A stretch of DNA of 64,000 bases, from NCBI GenBank assembly GCA_029212925.1, contig JARGOB010000006.1, positions 142,529-206,528 of the forward strand, in the 5' to 3' direction. A program made the translations under genes and the position numbers. Source of the DNA: Coxiellaceae bacterium. GTDB lineage: Bacteria > Pseudomonadota > Gammaproteobacteria > Coxiellales > Coxiellaceae. Numbering within the stretch: position 1 is the stretch's first letter; the number at the start of each line of letters is the position of its first letter. The notes beneath the pieces are model-generated. The model was not told where the DNA came from. It ran no database searches and saw only the letters and a list, made by a program, of their open reading frames with translations. Of this stretch, positions 8,448-17,723 are shown one piece after another.

Positions 8448-9679
8448 GTTATTCAAACGTAGAATTAATTCGGGTGTCGTTACATTTTACAGATAAACCA
8501 CTGACTGTTGGCCGATTAGCCTATCGTGACAAGCAAGTTTTTTTTGAGTATGACAACGCTTTTATCGAATCAAAATATGATATTTCTCCGTTTATGTTAC
8601 CAAAAAAATTAGGTGTGCAAGCTGGTGATGTTCGGTTGTTTGATGGATTGCCTGGTGTATTTAATGATAGTTTACCAGATGGTTGGGGGCGATTATTATT
8701 GGATCGCGTTATTAGAGCGCATGGTATTTTACCGGGAGAGTTAACACCTTTAGATCGATTAACTTATGTGGGTGATCATGGCATGGGCGCTATGTGTTAT
8801 GAGCCGGATAACACCGATTTTGTGCAAGATAATAGCGAATTAGACCTCAACGCATTAGCACAGCAAGCAAGGCAAATCCTTGAGGGTGAATCAAGTGCCG
8901 TGATAAATGAGCTACTGGCGTTAAATGGTTCATCGGCTGGGGCTAGACCCAAGGCCATGATTGGCTTAGATCAAAATAAGCAACATATTCTTCATGGTGT
9001 TGAGGCCTTACCGGATGGCTATGACTATTGGTTGGTGAAATTTCCTAATGCAATAGAGCCGATTGATAGCGGAGCAATTGAATTTGCCTACTACGAAATG
9101 GCAATAGCATCTGGTATTGAAATGATGGAATCTTGCCTTTTACCAGCTAATCACGGCCCAGGTTTTTTTGCTACAAAGCGCTTTGATAGAAATAAAAATC
9201 AAAGGTTACATACTGTTTCAGCTTGTGGCTTATTGCATTCAGACTTTAGAACACCATCGCTAGATTATTTGGATTTATTAAAAGCGACCTATGCATTAAC
9301 AAAAAATGCGAAAGATGTTGTTCAGCTGTATCGTTTAGCTGTTTTTAATGTGATGTCACATAATCGAGATGATCACAGCAAAAATAGTGCGTTTATTATG
9401 AATCAGCAAGGCCAGTGGCACTTTGCGCCAGCCTATGATTTAACCTTCTCGTCGGGCCCGGGTGGCGAGCAAAGTACAATGGTATTAGGTAAAGGCCGTC
9501 AAATAACATGCGAAGATTTACTTGAGCTAGCCATTCAAGTGCAGATAGATAAGAAGCAAGCGCAAAGTATTATTGACCAAGTAAGACAAGCTTTAAGTCA
9601 GTGGCGTAGTATCGCTAAAAATATTGGAGTTTCTAAAGAAAACCAAGAGTTGATTGTTAAACAGATTTCTCTTTTTTAA
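8444..9679 (+). CDS. hipA: HipA-family serine/threonine kinase toxin
   Basis: The 411-residue protein follows HipA in order: an N-terminal subdomain with the signature GLPGVFNDSLPDGWGRLLLD (residues 68-87), the Gly/Ser-rich ATP loop NGSSAGARPK (161-170), KFPN, and the kinase catalytic loop HNRDDHSKN (306-314) followed by the metal-binding Asp in PAYDLT. HipA of E. coli phosphorylates glutamyl-tRNA synthetase and induces dormancy. All catalytic residues look intact, so it is probably active. It is translationally coupled to the HipB-like gene. Confidence 0.88.
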   Translation: MSYSNVELIRVSLHFTDKPLTVGRLAYRDKQVFFEYDNAFIESKYDISPFMLPKKLGVQAGDVRLFDGLPGVFNDSLPDGWGRLLLDRVIRAHGILPGELTPLDRLTYVGDHGMGAMCYEPDNTDFVQDNSELDLNALAQQARQILEGESSAVINELLALNGSSAGARPKAMIGLDQNKQHILHGVEALPDGYDYWLVKFPNAIEPIDSGAIEFAYYEMAIASGIEMMESCLLPANHGPGFFATKRFDRNKNQRLHTVSACGLLHSDFRTPSLDYLDLLKATYALTKNAKDVVQLYRLAVFNVMSHNRDDHSKNSAFIMNQQGQWHFAPAYDLTFSSGPGGEQSTMVLGKGRQITCEDLLELAIQVQIDKKQAQSIIDQVRQALSQWRSIAKNIGVSKENQELIVKQISLF

Positions 9680-9811
9680 CATGTCGAGTGATAAGCACAC
9701 TTTCTCATTTTACATTCGGCGCGTAAGTGTAAAGAAAAACGATATGTGTGTTCAGACTTTTCTTTGCATGCGCAATGTGGCTATTAATCATTTAAATTAT
9801 TGCAGAAAATT

Positions 9812-10279
9812 CTATTGATAATTTTTAACAGGCTTCTTGCGAATCAAATGTAAAATATCCATTAAGCCGGTGAAGTGTGTGCTTAAAGAAGCAAACAACA
9901 CGGGGTTGTGATAGGACTCAGCAGGTTGGTTGGATAAGGTTTGGTAGGCTTGGCGTCCAGCGCCGATATAGTAGCTTAGTGATACGTTGCGCTTCAGTGC
10001 TCGCTCTGGAAATAAGCCAGATAATAATAAACACTCATCGCCAACTTCACGCAGGCGATCGCCTTGCGCACGGCTCTCATCGGTTAAGCCTTCGAGTAGT
10101 TTGATTGCTATGGTTTCGCAGGCAAATTCATTATCGGTGAGAAATTTTTCGAGGGTAATGACCAGGTAATTTTCGACTTCTTCGTTATATTGGTAACCGC
10201 TTTGTTGGTGAGCATCTTTGACGACATGGTGCCAAATGGCTTGGCTGGTAGGCTGAATAATGATTTTTTTGCTATCCAT
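9812..10279 (-). CDS. Conserved-looking hypothetical protein, 155 aa
   Basis: The start is set at 10279 because AGGAG lies just upstream, although the frame is open for 11 more codons. The protein is soluble and mostly helical by appearance, with segments SQAIWHHVVKDAHQQSGYQY, FACETIAIKLLEGL and SLSYYIGAGRQAY. No domain was recognised and there is no signal peptide. It stands alone between hipA and another small unknown gene. The 132 bases between hipA and this gene contain no gene. Confidence 0.6.
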   Translation of the reverse strand: MDSKKIIIQPTSQAIWHHVVKDAHQQSGYQYNEEVENYLVITLEKFLTDNEFACETIAIKLLEGLTDESRAQGDRLREVGDECLLLSGLFPERALKRNVSLSYYIGAGRQAYQTLSNQPAESYHNPVLFASLSTHFTGLMDILHLIRKKPVKNYQ

Positions 10280-10391
10280 CGAAATCTCCTGAATCATTGC
10301 CTTAGCGGGCATTTCTTAAGTATAGACTATTATTTAACATACTGATAATTTGTATAAAATATAATTAATGGCAGTTTACTTTAGGGTGTGG

Positions 10392-10721
10392 CTAAGGCGC
10401 TGGACCACCGGCTGAAAGACCATTGATGTAGTCATTATAATGATTGATCGCATCACTTAAGCATGTTTTTTGATTGTCGCTTAAACCAGGTTTGTTGTTA
10501 ATGATGTCAGGTAACAGGGTGGTATCGTATTCATCCTCTATATCCATTTCAAGTACGGCTTCATATATGTCAATGATGGCATCATCAAGCTGTCCATCTT
10601 GAGTTTGATGATCGGGGTCGATAGCCGCTAACACTAGTATGAGATCTGCTGTTGGGCTGCCAGCAATAGCGGTGTATTGACTCAGTCTGTCCTGACAGTC
10701 TTTAAGGTCTTGAAGTGGCAT
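10392..10721 (-). CDS. Small acidic hypothetical protein, 109 aa
   Basis: An acidic protein with many Asp residues (for example DQTQDGQLDDAI-like and DIEDEYD segments) and two Cys residues. The start ATG is preceded by AGGAGAGC. There is no signal peptide or membrane segment and no recognisable family. The 205 bases upstream, to 10926, contain no gene that can be supported. Confidence 0.5.
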   Translation of the reverse strand: MPLQDLKDCQDRLSQYTAIAGSPTADLILVLAAIDPDHQTQDGQLDDAIIDIYEAVLEMDIEDEYDTTLLPDIINNKPGLSDNQKTCLSDAINHYNDYINGLSAGGPAP

Positions 10722-10926
10722 AGCAGCTCTCCTGGAATATTTTTTTCTACTGCAACAGTATAGTTGGATAGCGCATAAATAAAAATTATGGTGTGTGAGC
10801 TACTGCATAATCATACTGATAAAGCAGAGATTCCTTAATATACACTTAAATGTAATGTTTCTGGTTTTATTGAATGGTTATATTTAGTACAGTTCGCTTC
10901 ATTGAATAAAACAGAAGTTTGCTGAT

Positions 10927-12024
10927 ATGCCTAACCACACACTGCACCGCGTCGCTAGCTCCACTACCGCAAAGTACCTATCTGCCCATGCGTTAGCGTC
11001 ATTAGTGATTCACCTTATACGTATCAGCTATGAAAAACGCAGCCCAGATGGTTCACAGGTCGATCCTTTTAGTAGCAACCATACGGCTTGGGCGACCGGT
11101 ATTGCGTCGTTATATTTCTTAAGCCACCCATCAGCCATGAGCCAAACGCATAGAAACGTGAACTTCGGTCTCGGTATGATTCCGCTAGTACTGACCATGG
11201 TTAGTACTGTCGTTTCCAATAAGCATTATCCTGGTGAAGCCTTTACTGGTGCCTTCGTTGGGTTAACCAGCGCCCATTTGGTGCAATTGTTTTATCGTTA
11301 TGTGGCGCATCGCAATGATCCGATATTACCCGCCACGGCAGCTGCCGCTCATATCGTGACCGATGATGATGAATGGGCAGCAAGGGAGGGATTAACCAGC
11401 CCTTTGCTTGATCCATTCACTGCCACTGATCTAGAGGAGCGTAATGAGCGAGCCATTCCAGATGACAATGATATTGCGCAGCTGATTCGACAACAAGATT
11501 ACGCACCAGAGCCTCGTTCTCTAGCGCATACCGCCATTATATTGTTCAGCACATTAAGTCTGTCTGCATCTAACCCAGGTTTCGTCAATATGATTACCGT
11601 TGCCAGCTTTACCGTGGCTCGTATTGTTGCGCAAAAAGCCAATGGTTTACCGATACACGAAGGTGTTGCTTATAAACTACCGGTTATCGGATCGCTTATC
11701 GCATTAGCTCAGCATCACCGTCGCCAAGATGGTCCCTGTCGCTATAATGGAGAGCCGTTGTGGAAGCGAGCTCCTGCTGAATTGGTTATGCACTATACCG
11801 AAATGACAGTTGCTGGATTAATGCTAGTTGCTAACTGCATTGATCTACCATTTACCATGCGTCACGGTTGGCAACAAGATCATGAAACCGGAATTTTTGA
11901 TCACAGTGGTAAAGAAACCGGTATCGCCTACTATGTATCCGTTGCATTGGCGGGCACTAGTTTATTGATCGGCTTAGCGCAGTCCGTACACGAAGATTGC
12001 AACAGGCAACGCCACAGCCTGTAA
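10927..12024 (+). CDS. PAP2-like multi-pass membrane protein
   Basis: The 365-residue protein has hydrophobic segments at roughly 15-33, 54-66, 82-97, 105-122, 180-215 and 325-350. The segment SSNHTAWATG (49-58) looks like the PSGH motif of PAP2 phosphatases. STVVSNKHYPGE (93-104) resembles the third motif of the PAP2_3 subfamily (ST-x5-H-x3-D), with the final Asp replaced by Glu. Together they suggest a lipid phosphatase or phosphotransferase fold, possibly with altered activity. The middle region (123-180) is polar and cytosolic-like. The second half has no recognised motif. The identification is by motif only. Confidence 0.5.
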   Translation: MPNHTLHRVASSTTAKYLSAHALASLVIHLIRISYEKRSPDGSQVDPFSSNHTAWATGIASLYFLSHPSAMSQTHRNVNFGLGMIPLVLTMVSTVVSNKHYPGEAFTGAFVGLTSAHLVQLFYRYVAHRNDPILPATAAAAHIVTDDDEWAAREGLTSPLLDPFTATDLEERNERAIPDDNDIAQLIRQQDYAPEPRSLAHTAIILFSTLSLSASNPGFVNMITVASFTVARIVAQKANGLPIHEGVAYKLPVIGSLIALAQHHRRQDGPCRYNGEPLWKRAPAELVMHYTEMTVAGLMLVANCIDLPFTMRHGWQQDHETGIFDHSGKETGIAYYVSVALAGTSLLIGLAQSVHEDCNRQRHSL

Positions 12025-12173
12025 TTGTAGGCTTACCCTTCTCTCGATCTATTTATTCAAATTGTGAATATCACTCGCGCTATATATGTATGTTTTTATA
12101 TAATGATGCACAAACGTTTATGTCTTGATATTATCCGTCGGTTGAGTTTAATAAAAAAGATGGGAACACTCTT

Positions 12174-15137
12174 ATGGCTAAGGCATCAGGTAAAAGAAGA
12201 AGAGCGAAAGCTAAACGAAAAGCCAGCAGTGATAGACCGGTATTAATTAGAGGCAAAGAGGTTGCTGAAACTGCCGGTGCTAATACAGGCGCTGGGGCTT
12301 CACCAAAGGCGGTCGGTATCGCGGAGAGTCGATGGCAAGCATTAGTTGCTCGTGTTAACAGTGACATAGCAACACTTTCAAACATACCCGATTATGATTC
12401 GTATGTGCGTGTGTGTGATGCCAAACAGAACACAGTAGACATATTTACAGATGCAGATGGTTCGATTGAGAAAATAACAAAGGGAAAATTGATTTCTAAA
12501 AAAATGAGTCAATCAGAGTTTAGATCGCGCATTAATAAATTAATTCAGGACCGCCTGGGTCGCTTTGTAAAGGATTTAACGCTCATGCTGGAATATATGG
12601 AAGGTAAGCTGAAACCATCGCCTATTCCTGATGATATAAGCCTTGGTTATTCAGGGGAAGAGGAAAGATATTTTTTGCTTTATATGAATAATCTGGAGAT
12701 ATTACTCTCTATGTTTCCTGGCGTTCCTGACCTTCCAGTTGAAAAGTATTCTTTGCTTGTGATAAAAGCAGCTCATTTTTTAGAAAACAATCAGGGTCTT
12801 AATCTCCAGCTTTTTAAACAGTTGCAAGAAACAATATCGTCATTTCCGGCGATGACATTGAGTGGCATTGCTGCATTATTCAATAGATTGGCTTTGCAGG
12901 CCTATACGATGGTCTTAAGTCGTGGCAAGGCTTTATTTTCGGATGAGGAGCAAGAGCGATGTCATGCTATTGAGCTTATTATGTTACTGAATTGTCGGAT
13001 TATGTTAGAAAAATCTCGATCTGATGAGAATCCTAAAAGTGCTTTTCTATACGCTATTTACGGCACTATTAACTTTATAGGTTATTGCGATAACGACAGG
13101 GTGGCTGAGGAGCTAAAAAAAGCATTGGCTGGTTTGCGTGAGTATTTGGCAGCTATGCCCGTTGGTCAGCCATATACTGCTGACATATCTTCTTTAATCA
13201 AACTGATTCATATATTCCCACCGGTGTTAGGAGTTACTCCACATGAATATGCTGAACGTTATATTGATGATTCGTTCAAGCGGTGGTTGATGCAGGGGCC
13301 ATCACGTATTGATGCGTGCCATGAGCGCCTAGAAGGGAACCGCGCATACACTGCAGAGCTGCAGAGAGAATACATTGAGAGATGTATTGAGGCGGCGCGC
13401 CAAAAAGCACGTAATCAAGAAATGTTAAGGCTACGACTAAGTCGATTAACTGAAACGGCAGCATCGAGTGATACGGATGAGGAACGAGAAGAAACAAAAG
13501 GGAGCGCAACAGATGAAGTGACTTTGGCGGATGAGACACCACGGATGTTTCCCTACATACAGGCGGAGTATGAAACGCAGTGCTGTACACTGCATGCCCA
13601 TATCATGGGGTTGAGTGCTGAAGTGAGAAGACGTATTGCAAGGGCTATTAAGACACCACCACCTGATTTTACATCGGTGAATGCACTATTGGATGAAATG
13701 GCAGCTGAGATTGAGCTTATTCCTGATCATGACAATAACCATAAAGCTCAAAAAAAGATTTTTATTATGGGGATGTATCTTCAGGCATTGCATGGTCATT
13801 TGCCATTTATTCAATCCTTAGAGTCACAATTAGTAGAGCTCAACAAATTCACTGGGCTTGCCATGGACGCTGTATTGTCACTGCAAGAGAGTACTGATGG
13901 CATGGCAGATGGCTATGCCAATATCTTGACACGACTGGTTAGTGAAGTAGAGCAGGCAGAGCAAGAGTATATGGTAGCAGTGGATAGGGTCTTTAGGCGA
14001 AACCAAGAAAAAAAAGACAGAGCGGCTGAGCGAAGGGGAATGATTGGTGCAAGTGGAGGCTATAAACCACGCAATCAATGGCACGTTGCTAGTCGCACAG
14101 CAGAAACCATTAAGGCATTGGGTTTGGTTGCAGGCAGTGGTTCATCGAATCCCGCTTTGTTTGGAACGGCTTCAATGAAACAGCGTCCTGTCATCGTTAA
14201 AAAAGTCAGCGCGGCAAATACCATGCTGACGGGCGCGGGTGTCGTTACCGCTTCAGCTACTCATATGTCTACGACTGAGCCTATGATGCTGTTATCCGAA
14301 ATGCCACAACATTTTGTTGATGAGTCTGGAAATCCGAAAGAGTTGGAACTTGATGCTCCGGAATTCATTAGCATCATGAGTGCAATCGAAAATAATATCT
14401 GTGTTAATATCGCACGGCGTATGCGGCTTCACGGCGGTGCTATTCGTGATTATTTATTATCACCGAGTGAATCGCCTAACGATTGGGATTTTGATTTCTT
14501 CGGTACTTATCAAGAGTTTGTCGATTTATTACCAGAAGCCTACAAGGCGAGTGTATTTAACTGTGTAATGCATATCGATAAGTCGGGTAAGCCGGTGATG
14601 CGGGCTGAGTTTTCTTTCTTTATTGATGATAAAGAATACCCGATAGATATTACATTTATACCCTGTTTGTATTCAGAGTTTGATGCAAAACGAAAGCAAC
14701 CTAGCAGTGCTGATATTACGGCGAATGGGCTTTATACCTATAAGAAAAGGAATGGTAAGCACATCATCCTTAATCATCAAGGCTCTTCGCGCGCTAGAGA
14801 TGTAATGGACTCGTTATTGGCTCCGGTTAGCAGGGCGTCATATGTCACACTTGAACAAGATCCGTTATTGATTTTACGTGCCTTGCGTTTTATTGGGCAG
14901 TATAAGCTAGGTATATCTGATGATTTATTAGCAGAACTTAAGCGGGTCGGAGAGTCATTTTCTTTGTCAAAATACTCTGTGCCGGTACAAGAGCATTTCA
15001 AACATGTTTTTGCTAGGTATCGTGATGATATAATGGGCGTGGAAATTCTGCAGGAGTTACCAGCGTTACAAGCAGCCTTTGAAGACTTGCATGATGATAG
15101 CTTAGGCGTTTGTGCGTTTAAATCACTGGGGATGTAA
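12174..15137 (+). CDS. Large protein with C-terminal CCA/poly(A)-polymerase-like domain
   Basis: The first 20 residues are very basic (KASGKRRRAKAKRK). Residues 50-720 are helical and unrecognised, with an acidic linker near 430-455 and a coiled-coil-like stretch near 585-620. From about 735 the sequence follows the class II nucleotidyltransferase family: LHGGAIRDYLL (752-762), acidic cluster NDWDFDFFG (769-777), third carboxylate in YPIDITFI (822-829), SADITANGLY (845-854, like RRDFTINAL), and EQDPLLILRALRF (894-906). These are the head and neck motifs of tRNA CCA-adding enzymes and poly(A) polymerases. The housekeeping enzymes are about 400 residues with the domain at the N-terminus; this arrangement is unusual. 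A secreted effector is one possibility. Confidence 0.75.
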   Translation: MAKASGKRRRAKAKRKASSDRPVLIRGKEVAETAGANTGAGASPKAVGIAESRWQALVARVNSDIATLSNIPDYDSYVRVCDAKQNTVDIFTDADGSIEKITKGKLISKKMSQSEFRSRINKLIQDRLGRFVKDLTLMLEYMEGKLKPSPIPDDISLGYSGEEERYFLLYMNNLEILLSMFPGVPDLPVEKYSLLVIKAAHFLENNQGLNLQLFKQLQETISSFPAMTLSGIAALFNRLALQAYTMVLSRGKALFSDEEQERCHAIELIMLLNCRIMLEKSRSDENPKSAFLYAIYGTINFIGYCDNDRVAEELKKALAGLREYLAAMPVGQPYTADISSLIKLIHIFPPVLGVTPHEYAERYIDDSFKRWLMQGPSRIDACHERLEGNRAYTAELQREYIERCIEAARQKARNQEMLRLRLSRLTETAASSDTDEEREETKGSATDEVTLADETPRMFPYIQAEYETQCCTLHAHIMGLSAEVRRRIARAIKTPPPDFTSVNALLDEMAAEIELIPDHDNNHKAQKKIFIMGMYLQALHGHLPFIQSLESQLVELNKFTGLAMDAVLSLQESTDGMADGYANILTRLVSEVEQAEQEYMVAVDRVFRRNQEKKDRAAERRGMIGASGGYKPRNQWHVASRTAETIKALGLVAGSGSSNPALFGTASMKQRPVIVKKVSAANTMLTGAGVVTASATHMSTTEPMMLLSEMPQHFVDESGNPKELELDAPEFISIMSAIENNICVNIARRMRLHGGAIRDYLLSPSESPNDWDFDFFGTYQEFVDLLPEAYKASVFNCVMHIDKSGKPVMRAEFSFFIDDKEYPIDITFIPCLYSEFDAKRKQPSSADITANGLYTYKKRNGKHIILNHQGSSRARDVMDSLLAPVSRASYVTLEQDPLLILRALRFIGQYKLGISDDLLAELKRVGESFSLSKYSVPVQEHFKHVFARYRDDIMGVEILQELPALQAAFEDLHDDSLGVCAFKSLGM

Positions 15138-15162
15138 TGTAAGCAAAGCGTTTGATACTTTT

Positions 15163-15891
15163 TTAGCGTAATGCTAGCGTCTGCAATGTGGGTAATTGAT
15201 TTGGCGACAACTTTAATATGCTGCCGTTATGATGCCAAGAGCCCAGTACCACCCGCGAAATACGGCGATCATCAACACGGTGTTGATGAATGGCGGGGCG
15301 ATGTGTGTGTCCGTGAATCATTAAGTCTGCTTGGTATTGGCGCATAACGTTCACGACTTCTTGTTCAGTGACATCCATTATTTCATCAGGCAATGTTATG
15401 CCGCGTTGATAACTGATATGACGTACGCGTTTGGCAATGCGGCGGCGTAACCACAAGGGCAGCCAACCAAATAATTTAATATAACAAGGGTTATGCGTTT
15501 TACGTCGAAACGCTTGGTGTTTGGTATCTAATGTACATAAACTATCACCATGCATTAGCAGTACTTTTTGCCCATAACATTCTATTAACGTGGGGTCCTT
15601 AATTAAGGTAGCACCGGTTTGTTGGGCAAAGCGCTGGCCGAGTAAAAAATCACGGTTACCGCGCATGATATATACCGGCACATTCTGTTCAGTTAGCTGC
15701 CAAATAGCGGACATGATTTGTTCGTTAAATGCTGAGTTATCGTCGTCACCCACCCAGAATTCAAAAAAATCGCCCAAAATGTACACGGCGTCGGCACTGT
15801 GTGATTGCTGTAACAGTTGCAATACGCATTTATTGGCCAATGGCGTGCTGGGTTGTAAGTGAGTGTCTGATAGAAATAGGGTGTATGTCAT
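15163..15891 (-). CDS. lpxH: UDP-2,3-diacylglucosamine diphosphatase
   Basis: LpxH hydrolyses UDP-2,3-diacylglucosamine to lipid X in lipid A synthesis, at the inner face of the cytoplasmic membrane. The calcineurin-type metal motifs are all present: FLSDTHL, GDFFEFWVGDDD, RGNRD, MHGDSL and HGHTHRP. The frame can be extended 66 codons upstream, but that would cover the start of cysS. The ATG at 15891 gives 242 residues, the normal family length, and begins MTYTLFLSDTHL. It is divergent from cysS, with a 78-base intergenic region that must hold both promoters. Confidence 0.93.
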   Translation of the reverse strand: MTYTLFLSDTHLQPSTPLANKCVLQLLQQSHSADAVYILGDFFEFWVGDDDNSAFNEQIMSAIWQLTEQNVPVYIMRGNRDFLLGQRFAQQTGATLIKDPTLIECYGQKVLLMHGDSLCTLDTKHQAFRRKTHNPCYIKLFGWLPLWLRRRIAKRVRHISYQRGITLPDEIMDVTEQEVVNVMRQYQADLMIHGHTHRPAIHQHRVDDRRISRVVLGSWHHNGSILKLSPNQLPTLQTLALR

Positions 15892-15969
15892 GTAAAAACC
15901 ACGGTAGCTAGTTATTATCGATTTAGGTATCATAGCATTCAGCCAATTTATATAAAGAGACAAGTTACA

Positions 15970-17361
15970 ATGATTCAAATTTACGATAGCGTTAGGCAAT
16001 CCAAGCATGAGTTTATTCCGGTAGAGCCAGGTAAGGTGAAAATGTATGTGTGTGGCATGACCGTTTATGATGATTGCCATGTCGGGCACTCACGTGCGTG
16101 GGTATTGTTTGATGTGATTGCGCGTTATTTTCGTGCGCGTGGTTTTGACGTGACTTATGTACGAAACATTACTGACATTGATGATAAGATTATCAATCGT
16201 GCCAATGAAAATAAGGCGACTGCTAAAGATTGGGCTGAAAAAAATATTGCCTCTATGCATGAAGACATGAAAGCGTTAGATATTAACCCCGTAGAGCACG
16301 AGCCGCGTGCTACTGAATACACCACACAAATGATTAATTTAATTGAAACCTTAATTGGTGATGATCATGCTTATGTGGCAGGTAATGGTGATGTTTGTTT
16401 CCGTGTGCGTAGCTTTGATCAATACGGTAAATTATCGAAACGTGATTTGGATAAATTACGCTCGGGTGCGCGTGTTGATGTCGCTGATGGTAAAGAAGAT
16501 CCATTGGATTTTGTGTTGTGGAAATTAGCTAAGCCGAATGAGCCGCATTGGCCATCACCATGGGGTGAAGGGCGACCTGGTTGGCATATTGAATGTTCTG
16601 CCATGGCTGCAGAGTTGTTGGGCCAGCCGTTTGATATCCATGGTGGTGGCATGGATCTGAAATTCCCGCACCATGAAAATGAAATTGCACAATCGGAAGC
16701 GGGTTGTGATCATGCCTTTGCGAATACCTGGATGCATGTGGGTTTGTTACAGATTAATTCAGAAAAGATGTCGAAATCACTCGGCAATTTTTCAACCATC
16801 AAAGATGAATTAAAAAAATATCCACATGAAGTGATTCGTTATTTTATGATGTCGGCGCATTATCGTAGCCCGGTCAATTACTCTGATGAAATTATGCTGA
16901 CTAACTGGCAAAGTCTAAAGCGTTTGTATACTGCGTTACGTGGTTTGCCACTGCAAGACGAAGCGATTGATACGGAAAATGAATATTGGCAGAAGTTTCA
17001 AACAGTGATGGATGATGACTTCAATACACCTGAAGCATTGGCGGTATTATTTGATATGAGTCATGCGATTAATCGTGCGCGTGAACAAGGCAAAGATCAA
17101 CATGCGCTGGGTTTAGCTAATCAATTAAAAGCGATGGCTAAGTTACTGGGCTTGGTGCAGCAGCCAATTGACGCTTTTTTACAGGGTGATGTGGATGAAG
17201 ATGACGCGGCATTAATTGAGAAATTAATTGCTGAGCGACAACAAGCCAGAGCGGATAAAGATTGGGCACGTGCCGATAAAGTGCGTGATCAATTGACGGC
17301 GATGTCGGTTGTTATTGAAGATGGAGCATCTGGAACTATATGGCGCAAGGATACACAGTAA
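15970..17361 (+). CDS. cysS: Cysteinyl-tRNA synthetase
   Basis: The enzyme charges tRNA-Cys with cysteine. The 463-residue protein has the Zn-site start MYVCGMTVYDDCHVGHSR (HIGH-type motif), the WHIECSAMA segment, the Zn ligands in HHENEIAQSE, and the KMSKS loop (EKMSKSLGN). The C-terminus ends with the usual small domain (ARADKVRDQL). AGAGAC precedes the ATG. The end overlaps the start of the next gene by 22 bases. Confidence 0.97.
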   Translation: MIQIYDSVRQSKHEFIPVEPGKVKMYVCGMTVYDDCHVGHSRAWVLFDVIARYFRARGFDVTYVRNITDIDDKIINRANENKATAKDWAEKNIASMHEDMKALDINPVEHEPRATEYTTQMINLIETLIGDDHAYVAGNGDVCFRVRSFDQYGKLSKRDLDKLRSGARVDVADGKEDPLDFVLWKLAKPNEPHWPSPWGEGRPGWHIECSAMAAELLGQPFDIHGGGMDLKFPHHENEIAQSEAGCDHAFANTWMHVGLLQINSEKMSKSLGNFSTIKDELKKYPHEVIRYFMMSAHYRSPVNYSDEIMLTNWQSLKRLYTALRGLPLQDEAIDTENEYWQKFQTVMDDDFNTPEALAVLFDMSHAINRAREQGKDQHALGLANQLKAMAKLLGLVQQPIDAFLQGDVDEDDAALIEKLIAERQQARADKDWARADKVRDQLTAMSVVIEDGASGTIWRKDTQ

Positions 17362-17714
17362 CAAAACATGCAGCGTTTAGTTTGTTGGAAGTGCTGTTAG
17401 CGATCACATTATTTTCTGTGGTATTGATGGCGTTGATGGCATGGCAGTTAGATTTATTGCGTAACAGTTACCAGGATTATTTTCGAAGTGTAGCCATTGT
17501 TCAAGTGCAGTCTATGTTGGAACGATTACGGGTGAATCACAGTGATGCAGCTAGGCAGCGAGAATATGTGTTATGGAATGATAATAATCTGCAGGTTTTA
17601 CCGCAAGGTCATGGCAGTTTCAGTTGTCGCCAATTTGATCATCACTGTTTGGTTACTTTGCGTTGGCGGGCAGCAGGTCCGCAAGCATATTCATTAGCGG
17701 CGCGCATAGCATAA
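17340..17714 (+). CDS. pilV: PilV-like type IV pilus minor pilin
   Basis: This 124-residue protein has a short basic leader followed by a class III pilin N-terminus, FSLLEVLLAITLFSVVLMAL, with the conserved Glu at +5. The residue before the expected prepilin peptidase cut is Ala rather than Gly. The later part is a small polar domain. It overlaps the end of cysS and is followed by pilW-like and pilX-like genes. Minor pilins of this set prime assembly of type IV pili. Confidence 0.75.
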   Translation: MAQGYTVTKHAAFSLLEVLLAITLFSVVLMALMAWQLDLLRNSYQDYFRSVAIVQVQSMLERLRVNHSDAARQREYVLWNDNNLQVLPQGHGSFSCRQFDHHCLVTLRWRAAGPQAYSLAARIA

Positions 17715-17723
17715 GGAGATATT

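Noticed and set aside
10927..12024. Calling the PAP2-like protein inactive because Arg of motif 3 is Thr
   Set aside because: Thr at this place is normal in the PAP2_3 subfamily, as also seen in the gene at 18660-19676; only the Asp-to-Glu change is unusual.
12064..12246. 60-codon plus-strand frame before the 987-aa gene
   Set aside because: It overlaps the better supported gene and has no ribosome binding site or recognisable sequence.
15892..16089. 66-codon N-terminal extension of lpxH
   Set aside because: It would cover the beginning of cysS, lacks family similarity, and the ATG at 15891 gives the normal LpxH start and length.
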